Below are positions 7,914 through 17,046 of a stretch of DNA of 64,000 nt, piece by piece. Position numbers and translations under genes: made by a program. Origin of the DNA: Actinomadura chibensis NBRC 106107 (GTDB lineage Bacteria > Actinomycetota > Actinomycetes > Streptosporangiales > Streptosporangiaceae); the NCBI RefSeq assembly GCF_001552135.1, contig NZ_BCQP01000051.1, forward strand, positions 43,342 through 107,341, given 5' to 3'. The stretch's first letter is position 1. Each line of letters opens with the position of its first letter. The notes under the pieces are model-generated. The model saw nothing but the letters and a program-made list of their open reading frames with translations, ran no database searches and had not been told where the DNA came from.

Positions 7914-9532
7914 GCCTCCTCCTCCGCCGGTTCCGCCCGTTCTGGGAAGAGGCCGGAGGGGCGGCCGTTGCCGTTCCAGGTCAGGAGGTTGACGCGGGTG
8001 GGCGCGGCGTCGCGGCGCTCCATCATGCCCGGGCCGCCGGGGCCGTCCAGGCTGCACCCGCTGTGCGCGAGGGGGTCGGGGTGGTCGTGGCCGCCGTTCG
8101 CCGCGTACGCGGTCGGGATGACGTACCGCTCCTCGTACTTGGCGAGGGCGAGCAGCCGGTACATGTCGCGCAGGTCGTCCACGCTCATGCCGACGCCGTG
8201 GGCGATGTCGGGGTCCTCCTCCTCGCCGAGGTTGACGCGGCGCATGTGGGCGCGCATCGCCGCGAGCCGGTGCAGGGAGTACAGCACCGGGTCCGGGTCC
8301 CCGGCCGTGAACAGCTCGGCGAGGTAGGACACCGGGATCCGCAGCGACTCGATCGCGCCGAACAGGTTGCCCGCGTCCTCGCCGTCGTTGCCGGTGCCGG
8401 CGAGCGCGTCCACGATCGGGGACAGCGGCGGGACGTACCAGACCATCGGCATCGTCCGGTACTCCGGGTGCAGCGGCAGCGCGACGCGGTACCGGCTGAT
8501 CAGCGCGTGCACGGGCGACCGCCGCGCCGCGCTCACCCAGTCGTGCGGGACGCCGGACGCCTCGGCGGCGGCGGCGACCTCGGGGTCGTGCGGGTCGAGG
8601 AAGCAGCCGAGTTGCGCCGCGTAGAGGTCCTTCTCGTCCTCCACGGACGCCGCCTCCCCGACCCGGTCCGGGTCGTACAGGATGACGCCGAGGTAGCGGA
8701 GCCGTCCGACGCACGTCTCCGAGCAGACCGTGGGCTCGCCCGCCTCGATGCGCGGGTAGCACAGCGTGCACTTCTCGGCCTTGCCCGTCTGGTGGTTGAA
8801 GTAGACCTTCTTGTACGGGCAGCCGCTGACGCACATCCGCCAGCCGCGGCACCGGTCCTGGTCGACGAGGACGATGCCGTCCTCGATCCGCTTGTACATC
8901 GCCCCGGACGGGCAGGCCGCGACGCACGACGGGTTGAGGCAGTGCTCGCAGATGCGCGGCAGGTAGAACATGAACGCGTTCTCGTACTCCAGCCGCACGT
9001 CGTCGCTGACCTTGCGGAGGACGGGGTCCTCGGCGGCGTGCTCGGGGCCCCCGCCGAGGTCGTCGTCCCAGTTCGGCCCCCACGTGATCGCGGTCGGCCG
9101 CCCGTCGATCAGCGAGCGCGGGGGCGCGGTCGGGACGTCGTCGCCGAGTGGCGCGTTGGTCAGGTTCTCGTAGTCGTAGGTCCAGGGCTGGTAGTAGTCG
9201 TCCAGGCCGGGGAGGTCGGGGTTGGCGAACAGGCGGGCGAGCCGCGCGAACCGGCCGCCCGCGCGGGGGACGAGCCGCCCGTGCTTCAGCGCCCAGCCGC
9301 CGCGCCAGGCGTCCTGGTCCTCGTAGCCGCGCGGGTAGCCCTGGCCGGGACGCGTCTCCACGTTGTTGAACCACGCGTACTCGACGCCCTGCCGGTTCGT
9401 CCACGTCTGCTTGCAGGTCACCGAGCAGGTGTGGCAGCCGATGCACTTGTCCAGGTTCATGACCATGGCGACCTGCGCCATCACCCGGCGGGGCGGCGTC
9501 TTCGCGCGGCCCGCGCGCTTCGTGCGGGGCAT
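7910..9532 (-). CDS. narH: Respiratory nitrate reductase beta subunit (iron-sulfur)
   Basis: A 540-residue electron-transfer subunit. Ferredoxin-like cysteine clusters are visible: 'CIGCHTCSVTCKQTW' near residue 30, 'CEHCLNPSCVAACPSGAM', 'CRGWRMCVSGCPYKKVYF' (the W replaces a cysteine as in NarH's [3Fe-4S] site), and 'CTLCYPRIEAGEPTVCSETCVGR'. These carry the [4Fe-4S] and [3Fe-4S] centres that link NarI haems to NarG. The length is slightly above the usual 480-520 residues because of a short basic N-terminal extension (PRTKRAGRAKTPPRR). The ATG overlaps the narG stop (TGATG) and the stop overlaps the GTG of a mini-ORF. Confidence 0.96.
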   Translation of the reverse strand: MPRTKRAGRAKTPPRRVMAQVAMVMNLDKCIGCHTCSVTCKQTWTNRQGVEYAWFNNVETRPGQGYPRGYEDQDAWRGGWALKHGRLVPRAGGRFARLARLFANPDLPGLDDYYQPWTYDYENLTNAPLGDDVPTAPPRSLIDGRPTAITWGPNWDDDLGGGPEHAAEDPVLRKVSDDVRLEYENAFMFYLPRICEHCLNPSCVAACPSGAMYKRIEDGIVLVDQDRCRGWRMCVSGCPYKKVYFNHQTGKAEKCTLCYPRIEAGEPTVCSETCVGRLRYLGVILYDPDRVGEAASVEDEKDLYAAQLGCFLDPHDPEVAAAAEASGVPHDWVSAARRSPVHALISRYRVALPLHPEYRTMPMVWYVPPLSPIVDALAGTGNDGEDAGNLFGAIESLRIPVSYLAELFTAGDPDPVLYSLHRLAAMRAHMRRVNLGEEEDPDIAHGVGMSVDDLRDMYRLLALAKYEERYVIPTAYAANGGHDHPDPLAHSGCSLDGPGGPGMMERRDAAPTRVNLLTWNGNGRPSGLFPERAEPAEEEA

Positions 9533-12500
9533 CAGTAGGTGACCTCCTGGGAGCGGCGCCGGATGACGGTGACGGCGTCCCGCTGGTTGCCGGTCGGGCC
9601 GTGGTAGTTGGGCGCGAACGACTGCTGGGCGTAGCCGCCGATGAGGTGTGTCGGCTTGATCAGGAGTTTGGTCAGCGCGTTGTGGACGCCGCCGCGCCGC
9701 CCGCCGGCCTGCGCCCGCGGGACGTTCACCAGCCGCTCCTGCACGTGGTACATGAACACCGTGCCGGGCGGCATCCGGTGCGAGACGATCGCGCGGGCGA
9801 CGACGACGCCGTTGGCGTTCACCGCCTCGATCCAGTCGTTGTCGGCGACGCCGACCGCCGCCGCGTCCTGGACGCTCATCCAGATCACCGGCCCGCCCCT
9901 GGCGAGCGTCTGCATCAGCAGGTTCTCCTGGTACTCCGAATGGATCGACCACTTCGAGTGCGGGGTGACGTAGCGGACCGTGACCTCCCGTCCGTCCCCC
10001 GCGTCGTGCCGGGCGGGGCCGCTCTCGCCGAGCGCGGCGAGGTCCAGCGGCGGCCGGTAGACCGGGAGCTGCTCGCCGAACTCGATCATCCAGTCGTGGT
10101 CGAGGAAGAAGTGCTGGCGCCCGGTCAGGGTGTGCCACGGCTTGGCGTGCTCGGTGTTGACGGTGAACGGCGAGTACCGCCGGTCGGGCGCCTCCTTGCC
10201 GGACCACTCGAAGCTCGCCCCCACCTGGACGGGACGGTCCTGCGTGTCGGAGAACACGACCCGGCGCTCGGCGACGGACGCGCCGAGCTCGTCCAGGCCC
10301 GACTTCGGGCCGCAGCGTTCGGCGAGCCGCGCGAACCCCTCGGCGGCGATGCGGCCGTTGGTCGTCCCGGACAGCGCGAGGATGGCCTCGCACAGCTTGA
10401 CGTCGGTGTCGAGGAGGGGGCGGCCCTCCGCCGGGCCGCGCGTGACGGTGCCCGCGCGGGCGGCGAGCCAGGCGTCCTCGGGCCCGGCCCCGACCGTGAC
10501 GCCCTTGGTCGTCAGGCCCTTGTCGCGGGTGAGCGGGCCGAGGGCGGCGAGCCGGTCGGCGACGGCCGTGTAGTCGCGTTCGACCACGGCGACCTGCGGC
10601 AGGTTGCGGCCGGGGCGGGCCGGGCGGCCGTCCCGCCAGTCCGGCACGGTCCCGCCGGGCTGCGCGGTCTCGCCGGGCGAGTCGTGCTGCAGCGCCGTCG
10701 CGACCAGGTCGTGGACGACCTCCAGCCGCCCGCGCGCCAGCTCGCCGAGCCTGCGGGCCAGCCCGTGGAAGATCTCGAAGTCGGTGCGGGCCTGCCAGGG
10801 CGGGTTGATCGCGGGGGAGAACGCGTGCACGTAGGGGTGCATGTCCGTGCTGGACAGGTCGTGCTTCTCGTACCACGTCGCGGCGGGCAGGACGAGGTCG
10901 GCGAACAGCGTCGTCGAGGTCATCCGGAAGTCCAGCGCGAGGAGCAGGTCGAGCTTGCCGCGCGGGGCCTCGTCCCGCCAGGCGACGTCGCGGGGGCGGC
11001 GGCCGGACGGGGCCTCGCCCGCGGTGGCCGAGTCGTCCGCGCCGAGCAGGTGGCGGAGGAAGTACTCGTTGCCCTTCGCGGACGAGCCGATCAGGTTGGC
11101 GCGCCACACGGTGAGGACGCGCGGCCAGTTCTCCGGGGCGTCCGGGTCCTCGACGGCGAAGCCGAGGCGTCCGGCCTCGACCTCCTCGGCGACCCATTCC
11201 GAGGGGTCCCTGCCGGCCTCGCGGATCGTCCGGCCGAGGTCGATGGGGTTGCGCGCGAACGTCGGGTAGGACGGCATCCAGCCGAGCCGCGCGGACTGGG
11301 CGACGAGGTCGGCGGGGTGGCGCCCGGCGAACAGGCCGGGGCCGGTCGCCGCCGACAGGGCGTCCGCCGAGTAGCTCTCGTACCGCCACTGGTCGGTGTG
11401 CAGGTACCAGTAGGGCGTGCCCGCCATCTGCCGGGACGGCCGCACCCAGTCGGCCGCCGTGGACAACTGCTGCCAGCCCGCCAGCGGGCGCACCTTCTCC
11501 TGCCCCACGTAGTGGGCCCAGCCGCCGCCGTTGACGCCCTGGCATCCGGTGAGCAGCAGCAGGGACAGGAACGACCGGTAGATGGTGTCCGAGTGGTACC
11601 AGTGGTTGGTGCCCGCGCCCATCACGATCATCGACCGGCCGCGGGTGCGCTCGGCGTTGTCGGCGAACTCGCGGGCGATCGCCGCCGCGCGGGCGGCGGG
11701 GACGCCGGTGATCTGCTCCTGCCAGGCGGGGGTGCAGGGCGAGTCGGGGTCGTCGTAGCCGTCCGGCCAGTCGCCGGGGACCCCGGGCCGCGCCACGCCG
11801 TACTGGGCGAGCATCAGGTCGAACACGGTGGTGACCGTCCGGTCGCCGAAGCGCCGCACCGGCACCCCGCGCCGGACGGCTCCCGCGCCCTCGGGCAGGT
11901 CGAAGCGGGGCATCGCGATCTCGGCGTGCTCGCCCGACCCGAGGAGCGTGAGGGCGGGCTCGACGCCGGCAAGGTCGAGGTTCCAGCGGCCCTCGCCCTC
12001 GGGCGCCCAGCGGTCGGCGAGCGTCCCGCCGGGCGCGACGGGCTCGCCGGTCCGCCCGTCGATCAGGAGGGGCTGCCAGCGCCGGTCGTCCGGGGCCGCC
12101 GCCGTCTCCAGGCCGAGGTCGGCGGCCGTGACGAACTTGCCGGGGACGAGCCCGCCGGTCCCACCGTCCCCGCCGGTCCCGCCGTCCCGCAGTTCCACCA
12201 GGAAGGGCAGGTCGGTGAACCGTTTGACGTAATCCTCGAAATAGGGGGTCGAGCGGTCGACGAAATGCTCGCGGAGAATGACGTGGCCCATCGCCATCGC
12301 CAGTGAGCCGTCCGTTCCGGGATGCGGATGGAGCCATTCATCGGCGAACTTCGTCGCGTCCGAGTAGTCCGGGGAGACGACCACGACCTTCTGCCCGCGA
12401 TAACGGGCCTCCGTCATCCAGTGCGCGTCCGGAGTGCGCGTCACGGGGACGTTGGAGCCCCACAGGAGCAGATATCCGGCATCCCACCAGTCGGCCGATT

Positions 12501-13266
12501 CCGGGACGTCGGTCTGGTCGCCGAAAACCTGCGGCGAGGCGACCGGAAGATCGGCGTACCAGTCGTAGAACGACAGCATCGGCGCGCCGATCAGCGACAT
12601 GAATCTCGCGCCCACCGCGTGCGACGCCATGGACATTGCCGGAATCGGTGAGAATCCCGCGACCCGGTCCGGGCCATAGGTCTCGATCGTGTGGAGATGG
12701 GCGGCGGCGGCGATCTCCAGGGCCTCGTCCCAGCCGATCCGGACGAGCCCGCCGTGCCCGCGCGCCGACTGGTACCGGACGCGCCGCTCCGGGTCGCCGG
12801 TGATCTCCGCCCAGGCGGCGACCGGGTCGCCGAGCCTGGCCCTGGCCTCCCGGTACATCTCCACCAGCACGCCGCGCGCGTGCGGGTAGCGCACCCGCGT
12901 GGGCGAGTAGGTGTACCAGGAGAACGAGGCCCCGCGGGGGCACCCGCGGGGCTCGTACTCGGGGCGGTCGGGCCCCACGCTCGGATAATCCGTCTGCTGG
13001 GTTTCCCAGGTGATCAGCCCGTCCTTGACGTATACCTTCCAGGAACAGGAACCGGTGCAGTTCACTCCGTGCGTGGAGCGGACGACGCGGTCGTGCGCCC
13101 ATCTCTCCCGATACGGAGCGTCATTCACCCCCTGATCGTCGCGATACACCGCCCGCAGATCACTCGTCGTCGGCGCATTCCTCAGGAACCGTCCCGCTTC
13201 GAGCAGCCGGGCCTCGACCTCCGCCGCCGCACGGTCGGCACGACCACGCTTTCCCCGCACGACCAA
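9532..13266 (-). CDS. narG: Respiratory nitrate reductase alpha subunit (molybdopterin)
   Basis: A 1244-residue catalytic subunit that reduces nitrate to nitrite on the cytoplasmic face. The N-terminal FS0 cluster ligands H66, C70, C74 and C110 (STHGVNCTGSC; EPRGCPRG) fit the NarG-type histidine-ligated [4Fe-4S]. The segment 'DWYADLPVASPQ' corresponds to the region carrying the molybdenum-ligating aspartate, and 'QTDVPESADWWD' follows. Length is normal. The TTG at 13266 is preferred because GGAGGAG lies 6 nt before it; a GTG at 13260 is the alternative. A DGGTGG-DGGTGG insertion near residue 365 comes from an 18-bp tandem repeat. No nitrate transporter gene is adjacent. Confidence 0.97.
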   Translation of the reverse strand: MVVRGKRGRADRAAAEVEARLLEAGRFLRNAPTTSDLRAVYRDDQGVNDAPYRERWAHDRVVRSTHGVNCTGSCSWKVYVKDGLITWETQQTDYPSVGPDRPEYEPRGCPRGASFSWYTYSPTRVRYPHARGVLVEMYREARARLGDPVAAWAEITGDPERRVRYQSARGHGGLVRIGWDEALEIAAAAHLHTIETYGPDRVAGFSPIPAMSMASHAVGARFMSLIGAPMLSFYDWYADLPVASPQVFGDQTDVPESADWWDAGYLLLWGSNVPVTRTPDAHWMTEARYRGQKVVVVSPDYSDATKFADEWLHPHPGTDGSLAMAMGHVILREHFVDRSTPYFEDYVKRFTDLPFLVELRDGGTGGDGGTGGLVPGKFVTAADLGLETAAAPDDRRWQPLLIDGRTGEPVAPGGTLADRWAPEGEGRWNLDLAGVEPALTLLGSGEHAEIAMPRFDLPEGAGAVRRGVPVRRFGDRTVTTVFDLMLAQYGVARPGVPGDWPDGYDDPDSPCTPAWQEQITGVPAARAAAIAREFADNAERTRGRSMIVMGAGTNHWYHSDTIYRSFLSLLLLTGCQGVNGGGWAHYVGQEKVRPLAGWQQLSTAADWVRPSRQMAGTPYWYLHTDQWRYESYSADALSAATGPGLFAGRHPADLVAQSARLGWMPSYPTFARNPIDLGRTIREAGRDPSEWVAEEVEAGRLGFAVEDPDAPENWPRVLTVWRANLIGSSAKGNEYFLRHLLGADDSATAGEAPSGRRPRDVAWRDEAPRGKLDLLLALDFRMTSTTLFADLVLPAATWYEKHDLSSTDMHPYVHAFSPAINPPWQARTDFEIFHGLARRLGELARGRLEVVHDLVATALQHDSPGETAQPGGTVPDWRDGRPARPGRNLPQVAVVERDYTAVADRLAALGPLTRDKGLTTKGVTVGAGPEDAWLAARAGTVTRGPAEGRPLLDTDVKLCEAILALSGTTNGRIAAEGFARLAERCGPKSGLDELGASVAERRVVFSDTQDRPVQVGASFEWSGKEAPDRRYSPFTVNTEHAKPWHTLTGRQHFFLDHDWMIEFGEQLPVYRPPLDLAALGESGPARHDAGDGREVTVRYVTPHSKWSIHSEYQENLLMQTLARGGPVIWMSVQDAAAVGVADNDWIEAVNANGVVVARAIVSHRMPPGTVFMYHVQERLVNVPRAQAGGRRGGVHNALTKLLIKPTHLIGGYAQQSFAPNYHGPTGNQRDAVTVIRRRSQEVTY
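12151..12186. repeat. 18-bp tandem duplication inside narG
   Basis: CCCGCCGGTCCCRCCGTC occurs twice in a row and adds a glycine-rich DGGTGG repeat to NarG. It is in frame and lies in a linker between conserved blocks, so it is probably neutral. Confidence 0.75.
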
Positions 13267-13318
13267 AACGCGCTCCTCCGCTGAGCCACGACGATCACAC
13301 GAAGAAATTTCACGCGCC

Positions 13319-13335
13319 TTGACCAGTCAAGTCAA
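13319..13335. promoter_or_regulatory. Dyad upstream of narG, possible Crp/FNR-like or other regulator site
   Basis: TTGACCAGTCAAGTCAA lies about 55 bp before the narG start, in the 85-bp gap after the binding-protein gene. It contains the dyad TTGAC-N2-GTCAA and an extra GTCAA half, so it could also be read as TTGAC-N7-GTCAA on the minus strand. FNR sites are TTGAT-N4-ATCAA, so spacing is not canonical; it may instead be a response-regulator site. Function is inferred from position. Confidence 0.4.
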
Positions 13336-13351
13336 TGGGTTTTGCCCAACG

Positions 13352-14332
13352 CTAACCTTGGCGTGCTCCGGCCTGCGGGGCGTACCACGAGTCGAGCGTG
13401 AAGTCCGTGCGGACGAGCTTCTGCTCGACGAGGAATGCCTTCGTCCCGTCGAGCAGCTTCAGCCCTTCCGGAGTGAACGGCGCGTCCGGGAGCTGGTCCT
13501 TCAACGTCGTCTTCACGGAGATGTCGGGCGCGTAGCCGCCGGTGCGCGCGACGAACGCGGTGTAGGCGGGCCAGTTCGCCTTCGCGACGGCGGCCGCCTT
13601 CGTCTCCGCCTTCTGCCACACCTTCACGATGTCCTTGTGCCCGGCCAGGTATTTCTCCGTCACCACCGTGGCGGACGTGCCGAGCAGGTCCGGGTGGTCG
13701 CGGGAGGCGACGTCGATCGACCGGTAGCCCTTCTTCTCCTCGGCCGCCTGGTCGGCGGACACCAGGCCGCCCGCGTCGATCGAGTTCTTCTCCAGCGCCG
13801 CGATGATCGCGGGCGTGTACATGTGGATGATCTGCTTCGGCTTGACCCCGGCCCGCTGGAGCGCGCCGAGCAGGTAGCGGTGGATGTAGGAGCCGGTCTG
13901 CACGCCGATCCGCTTGCCCTCAAGGTCCTTGAGGGACGTCGGCCCGCCGTCCTTCTTCGCGACGATCGCGGCGTCCAGCCGGACGGAGTTCAGCGACACG
14001 AGCCGGGTCGGCAGCCCCTGCCCCCGGCCGATGATCGCCGGGGTGTCCCCGTACATGCCGATGTCGAGGGACCCGCCCGCCAGCGCCTGGTTCAGGTCGG
14101 GGCCGTTCTGGAACGTCGCGACCTTGATCTTGCCGATCCCGGCCGCCTTCAGCTCGGGCAGCAGCTCCCCGCGCTCGTCGAGGAATCCGACGGCGCGGGT
14201 GAGCTTGTTGCCGACGCCCGAGCCGATCACGCCGACGCGGAGCGTCGCGGAGTCCCCGCCGCCCGCGGACGAGCCGCACGCCGTCGCGGCCAGGACGAGC
14301 AGGCCGGCGGTCAGGACCCGGGTGATTTTCAC
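13352..14332 (-). CDS. ABC transporter substrate-binding lipoprotein (SsuA/TauA/NitT type)
   Basis: A 326-residue lipoprotein with a lipobox ending at C19 (VLAATAC), then a periplasmic-binding fold of the nitrate/sulfonate/taurine class: 'LRVGVIGSGVGNKLTRAVGFL', 'ALAGGSLDIGMYGDTPAIIGRGQG', 'DLEGKRIGVQTGSYIHRYLLGAL', 'NSIDAGGLVSADQAA'. The fold alone does not separate sulfonate from nitrate binding. The operon begins with a sulfur-type leader peptide and includes an AprAB-like pair, so an organosulfur ligand is favoured even though narGHJI follows 85 bp downstream. GTG start with GAGAGG nearby; 25 bp separate it from the ferredoxin gene. Confidence 0.88.
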   Translation of the reverse strand: MKITRVLTAGLLVLAATACGSSAGGGDSATLRVGVIGSGVGNKLTRAVGFLDERGELLPELKAAGIGKIKVATFQNGPDLNQALAGGSLDIGMYGDTPAIIGRGQGLPTRLVSLNSVRLDAAIVAKKDGGPTSLKDLEGKRIGVQTGSYIHRYLLGALQRAGVKPKQIIHMYTPAIIAALEKNSIDAGGLVSADQAAEEKKGYRSIDVASRDHPDLLGTSATVVTEKYLAGHKDIVKVWQKAETKAAAVAKANWPAYTAFVARTGGYAPDISVKTTLKDQLPDAPFTPEGLKLLDGTKAFLVEQKLVRTDFTLDSWYAPQAGARQG

Positions 14333-14357
14333 GGTGATGCCTCTCTCGAAGGGGGTG

Positions 14358-14705
14358 TCAGGAGGTGAGGGGCGCGCGGGCGGCCCGGTCCAGGGACGGG
14401 CCGATCGCGAGTTTCGCGCCGGGGACGCGGCCCCGGCCCCAGCCGATCTGCTTGCGGTAGCTGCCGAGCAGGCCGTCCGCGGCGAGGTCCGCCTCGTCCG
14501 GCGGCTCGGGCAGCGGATGCGAGCGCGGGTCGACGAACAGGGCGTCGACCGGGCAGTACGCCTCGCACATGAAGCAGGTCTGGCAGTCGCTCTGCCGGTC
14601 GATCACCGGGATGCCGTCGGCGCCCCGGTCGAACACGTTCGTCGGGCACACCTCGACGCACTTGTCGCAGGCGATGCACCGCTCCCGCGAGACGATCTCG
14701 ATCAC
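14358..14705 (-). CDS. Two-cluster [4Fe-4S] ferredoxin, AprB-like
   Basis: A 115-residue iron-sulfur protein with two complete motifs: C10-x2-C13-x2-C16-x3-C20 (CIACDKCVEVCP) and C41-x2-C44-x2-C47-x3-C51 (CQTCFMCEAYCP). A C-terminal tail of about 60 residues without cysteines follows (DPRSHPLPEPP..GLLGSYRKQIGWGRG). This layout, two clusters plus a wrapping tail, recalls the beta subunit of adenylylsulfate reductase. The GTG overlaps the stop of the flavoprotein gene (GTGA), so the two are almost certainly subunits of one enzyme. The redox partner and reaction are unknown. Confidence 0.88.
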   Translation of the reverse strand: MIEIVSRERCIACDKCVEVCPTNVFDRGADGIPVIDRQSDCQTCFMCEAYCPVDALFVDPRSHPLPEPPDEADLAADGLLGSYRKQIGWGRGRVPGAKLAIGPSLDRAARAPLTS

Positions 14706-16303
14706 GACGCCACCGCCAGCGCCTCCGCCCGCGCGGCGGGTGCCGCGTCGGCGGTCTCCGGGCGGGTCCAGACGTCGTCGAGGCCGCCGGTGACGAGGCG
14801 GTGGTGCTGCGCCGGGTCCTGGTCGGGGAGGTCCTGGCGCTTGTGCATGCCGCGCGTCTCGGTCCGGGCGAGGGCGGCGGTGTACATCCAGCGGGCGTGC
14901 GCGGTCATCGCGGCGGCCGACCGGGCGCGGACCGTCCCCGCGCTGTCCGCGCGGAGGGATTCGCGCAGGTCGAGCCACGTCCCGTTGAGCGACTCCAGCG
15001 CGGGCGCGAGGCGGTCGCCGTGCCGCAGCAGGTTCTTCTCGTACGGCAGCACCTCGGCCTGGACGGCGGCGACGTACTCGGCGTGCCCGCCCGCCGGACG
15101 TCCGGCCGGGCGGATTCCCGCCTCGCCGAGCGGCCGCACGGGCCGGCGCCCGGCCCGTCCGCCGAGCGCGGCGGCGTGCCGCGCCGCGCCCTGCCCGGCC
15201 CACGTCCCGGACGACATCGCCCACGCCGAGTTGTGGCTGCCGCCGCCGGTGAACCCGCCGCAGATCAGCTCGCGGGTCGCGGCGTCGCCCGCCGCGAACA
15301 GGCCGGGGACGGTCGTCGAGCAGTCCGGCCCGGTGATCCGGATGCCGCCGGTGCCGCGCACGGTCCCCTCCGCGAGCAGCGTCACCGGGAACATGTCGTG
15401 GAACGGGTCGATGCCCTGCCGGTCGAACGGAAGGAAGAAGTTCGCCTGCGCGAGCCGCATCGCGAGCTGCTCCTCCGGCGTCGCCCGGTCGATGCGGCAG
15501 AGGACGGGCTCGGTGAGCAGCGTCCGCGCGATGACGGACCGGCCGCGCTGGCTGCCCGCGCCCTCCAGGACCGTCCCGTCCGCGTGGTAGAAGGTGGCGA
15601 ACGAGTAGAACGCCGTCTTCGTCACGGACGTGAACGCCGGGGCGATCGCGTAGGCGTTGGAGAACTCCATCCCGGACAGCTCGGCGCCCGCCTCGGCGGC
15701 GAACAGCGCGCCGTCGCCGGTGTTGACGTCGCAGCCGAGCGCCTTGCTGAGGAACGCGCAGCCGCCGGTCGCGAGCACCACCGCGCCGGCCTTGACCTGG
15801 AACGGGCGGTCGTCGCGCAGGTGGTGCCCGGCGGCTCCGGCGACGGCGCCCGACCCGTCCGCGAGCAGCTCGGTGATCGGGCTGTGGTCGAGGACGCGCA
15901 CGCCCGCGCGCCGCACCCGCACGCGCATCCGCCGCATGTACTCGGGGCCCTGCAGGCCGCGCCGGATCTGGCGTCCGTCGGCGTCCACCGGGAACGGGTA
16001 CTTGGAGATCTCGGCCAGCTCGTGCATGTTCGCGTAGGTCTGGTCGAGGACGCGGGCCATCCAGTCCCGGTCGGCGAGGTAGCCGCCGAGCCCCTCCCGG
16101 CTGGCCATCGCCTTCTCCCGGGCCGCCGGATCCGGCTCGACGTACCAGACGCCGGTGCCGCCGGACGCGGTCGCGCCGCTCGTCCCGAGGTAGCCCTTGT
16201 CGGCGAGGACGACGCTCGCGCCCGCCTCCGCCGCCTTGATCGCGGCCCACGCCCCGGCGGGCCCGCCGCCCGCGACGAGCACATCGGTGGTCAGATCGGT
16301 CAT
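14702..16303 (-). CDS. FAD-dependent oxidoreductase, AprA/fumarate-reductase flavoprotein family
   Basis: A 533-residue flavoprotein. The N-terminal dinucleotide motif is 'DVLVAGGGPAGAWAAIKAAEAGASVVL', followed by 'GTSGATASGGTG', 'AGAVVLATGGCAFLSKALG', 'NTGDGALFAAEAGAELSGMEF' and the FAD-closing 'GLFAAGDAATRELICGGFTGGGSHNSAWAMSSG', with a helical C-terminal domain as in SdhA/FrdA/AprA. It is shorter than dissimilatory AprA (about 620) and is paired with a two-cluster ferredoxin. Its ATG overlaps the ATPase stop, with AAGGAGG upstream. The operon is headed by a sulfur-type leader, so a role in releasing or converting organosulfur is the best inference. Dissimilatory APS reduction is unlikely, since no sat or dsr gene is seen. 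Confidence 0.85.
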   Translation of the reverse strand: MTDLTTDVLVAGGGPAGAWAAIKAAEAGASVVLADKGYLGTSGATASGGTGVWYVEPDPAAREKAMASREGLGGYLADRDWMARVLDQTYANMHELAEISKYPFPVDADGRQIRRGLQGPEYMRRMRVRVRRAGVRVLDHSPITELLADGSGAVAGAAGHHLRDDRPFQVKAGAVVLATGGCAFLSKALGCDVNTGDGALFAAEAGAELSGMEFSNAYAIAPAFTSVTKTAFYSFATFYHADGTVLEGAGSQRGRSVIARTLLTEPVLCRIDRATPEEQLAMRLAQANFFLPFDRQGIDPFHDMFPVTLLAEGTVRGTGGIRITGPDCSTTVPGLFAAGDAATRELICGGFTGGGSHNSAWAMSSGTWAGQGAARHAAALGGRAGRRPVRPLGEAGIRPAGRPAGGHAEYVAAVQAEVLPYEKNLLRHGDRLAPALESLNGTWLDLRESLRADSAGTVRARSAAAMTAHARWMYTAALARTETRGMHKRQDLPDQDPAQHHRLVTGGLDDVWTRPETADAAPAARAEALAVAS

Positions 16304-17046
16304 CGTGCCTCCTTGGCAGTGACGGTTCGTGATGTCGCGACGGCGCGGACGCCGAGCCCGTCGAGCAGGTCGCGCCGCAGCGCGATGAACCGGGGGTCGT
16401 CCAGCGACCGGGGCCGGGGCAGGTCGACGGCGTACTCCCGCGCGATCCGGCCGTCCGCGAGCAGCAGCGCGCGGTCGGCGAGCAGGAGCGCCTCCTCGAC
16501 GTCGTGGGTGACGAGCAGGACGGCGGGCCGGTGCTCGGCCCACAGGTCGGCGACGAGCGCCTGGGCGGTGAGCCTGGTCAGCGCGTCCAGCGCGCCGAAC
16601 GGCTCGTCGAGCAGCAGCAGGTCGGGCGTGCGGACGAGGGCCCGGGCGAGCGCGACGCGCTGCGACTCGCCGCCCGACAGGGTGAGCGGCCAGGCGTCCG
16701 CGTGCGCCGCGAGACCGACCTCGCCGAGCGCCGCCTCGGCGCGTTTGCGCAGGTCCCGGCCTTGCAGACCGAGGACGACGTTGTTCCACACCCGGCTCCA
16801 CGGCAGCAGCCGGTGCTCCTGGTAGACGACGGCGCGCCTGTCCGGGACGTCGATCTCGCCGCCGCCCTCGCCGTCCAGCCCGGCGAGCGCCCGCAGCAGC
16901 GTGCTCTTGCCGGAGCCGCTCGCGCCGAGCAGCGCGACGAACTCGCCGGGCGCGATGTCGAGGTCCACGCCGTCCAGGACGGCCCGCTCCCCGAACACCC
17001 GCCGCAGCCCCCGAACCCGCACCTGGTTCCGCACGGCGGTCGTCAT
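16300..17046 (-). CDS. ABC transporter ATP-binding protein (SsuB/TauB type)
   Basis: A 248-residue ATPase with Walker A GASGSGKST, Q-loop 'VYQEHRLLPWSRVWNNV', signature LSGGESQR, Walker B LLLLDEPFGALD and the switch histidine in VTHDVEEAL. The 'QEHRLLPW' block is typical of the sulfonate/taurine/nitrate subfamily. It overlaps the permease gene upstream (ATGA) and the flavoprotein gene downstream (ATGA), so all are translated together. It powers the importer made with the permease at 17043-17906 and the lipoprotein at 13352-14332. Confidence 0.94.
   Translation of the reverse strand: MTTAVRNQVRVRGLRRVFGERAVLDGVDLDIAPGEFVALLGASGSGKSTLLRALAGLDGEGGGEIDVPDRRAVVYQEHRLLPWSRVWNNVVLGLQGRDLRKRAEAALGEVGLAAHADAWPLTLSGGESQRVALARALVRTPDLLLLDEPFGALDALTRLTAQALVADLWAEHRPAVLLVTHDVEEALLLADRALLLADGRIAREYAVDLPRPRSLDDPRFIALRRDLLDGLGVRAVATSRTVTAKEAR

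Noticed and set aside
7910..12337. A 1475-codon frame covering narH and most of narG, considered as a fusion
   Set aside because: The first two thirds are out of frame with NarG and low-complexity; the true narH starts at the ATG at 9532 next to the narG stop.
13319..14368. A long plus-strand open frame opposite the binding-protein gene
   Set aside because: It is a shadow of the lipoprotein gene on the other strand; arginine-, valine- and glutamate-rich composition and no domain.
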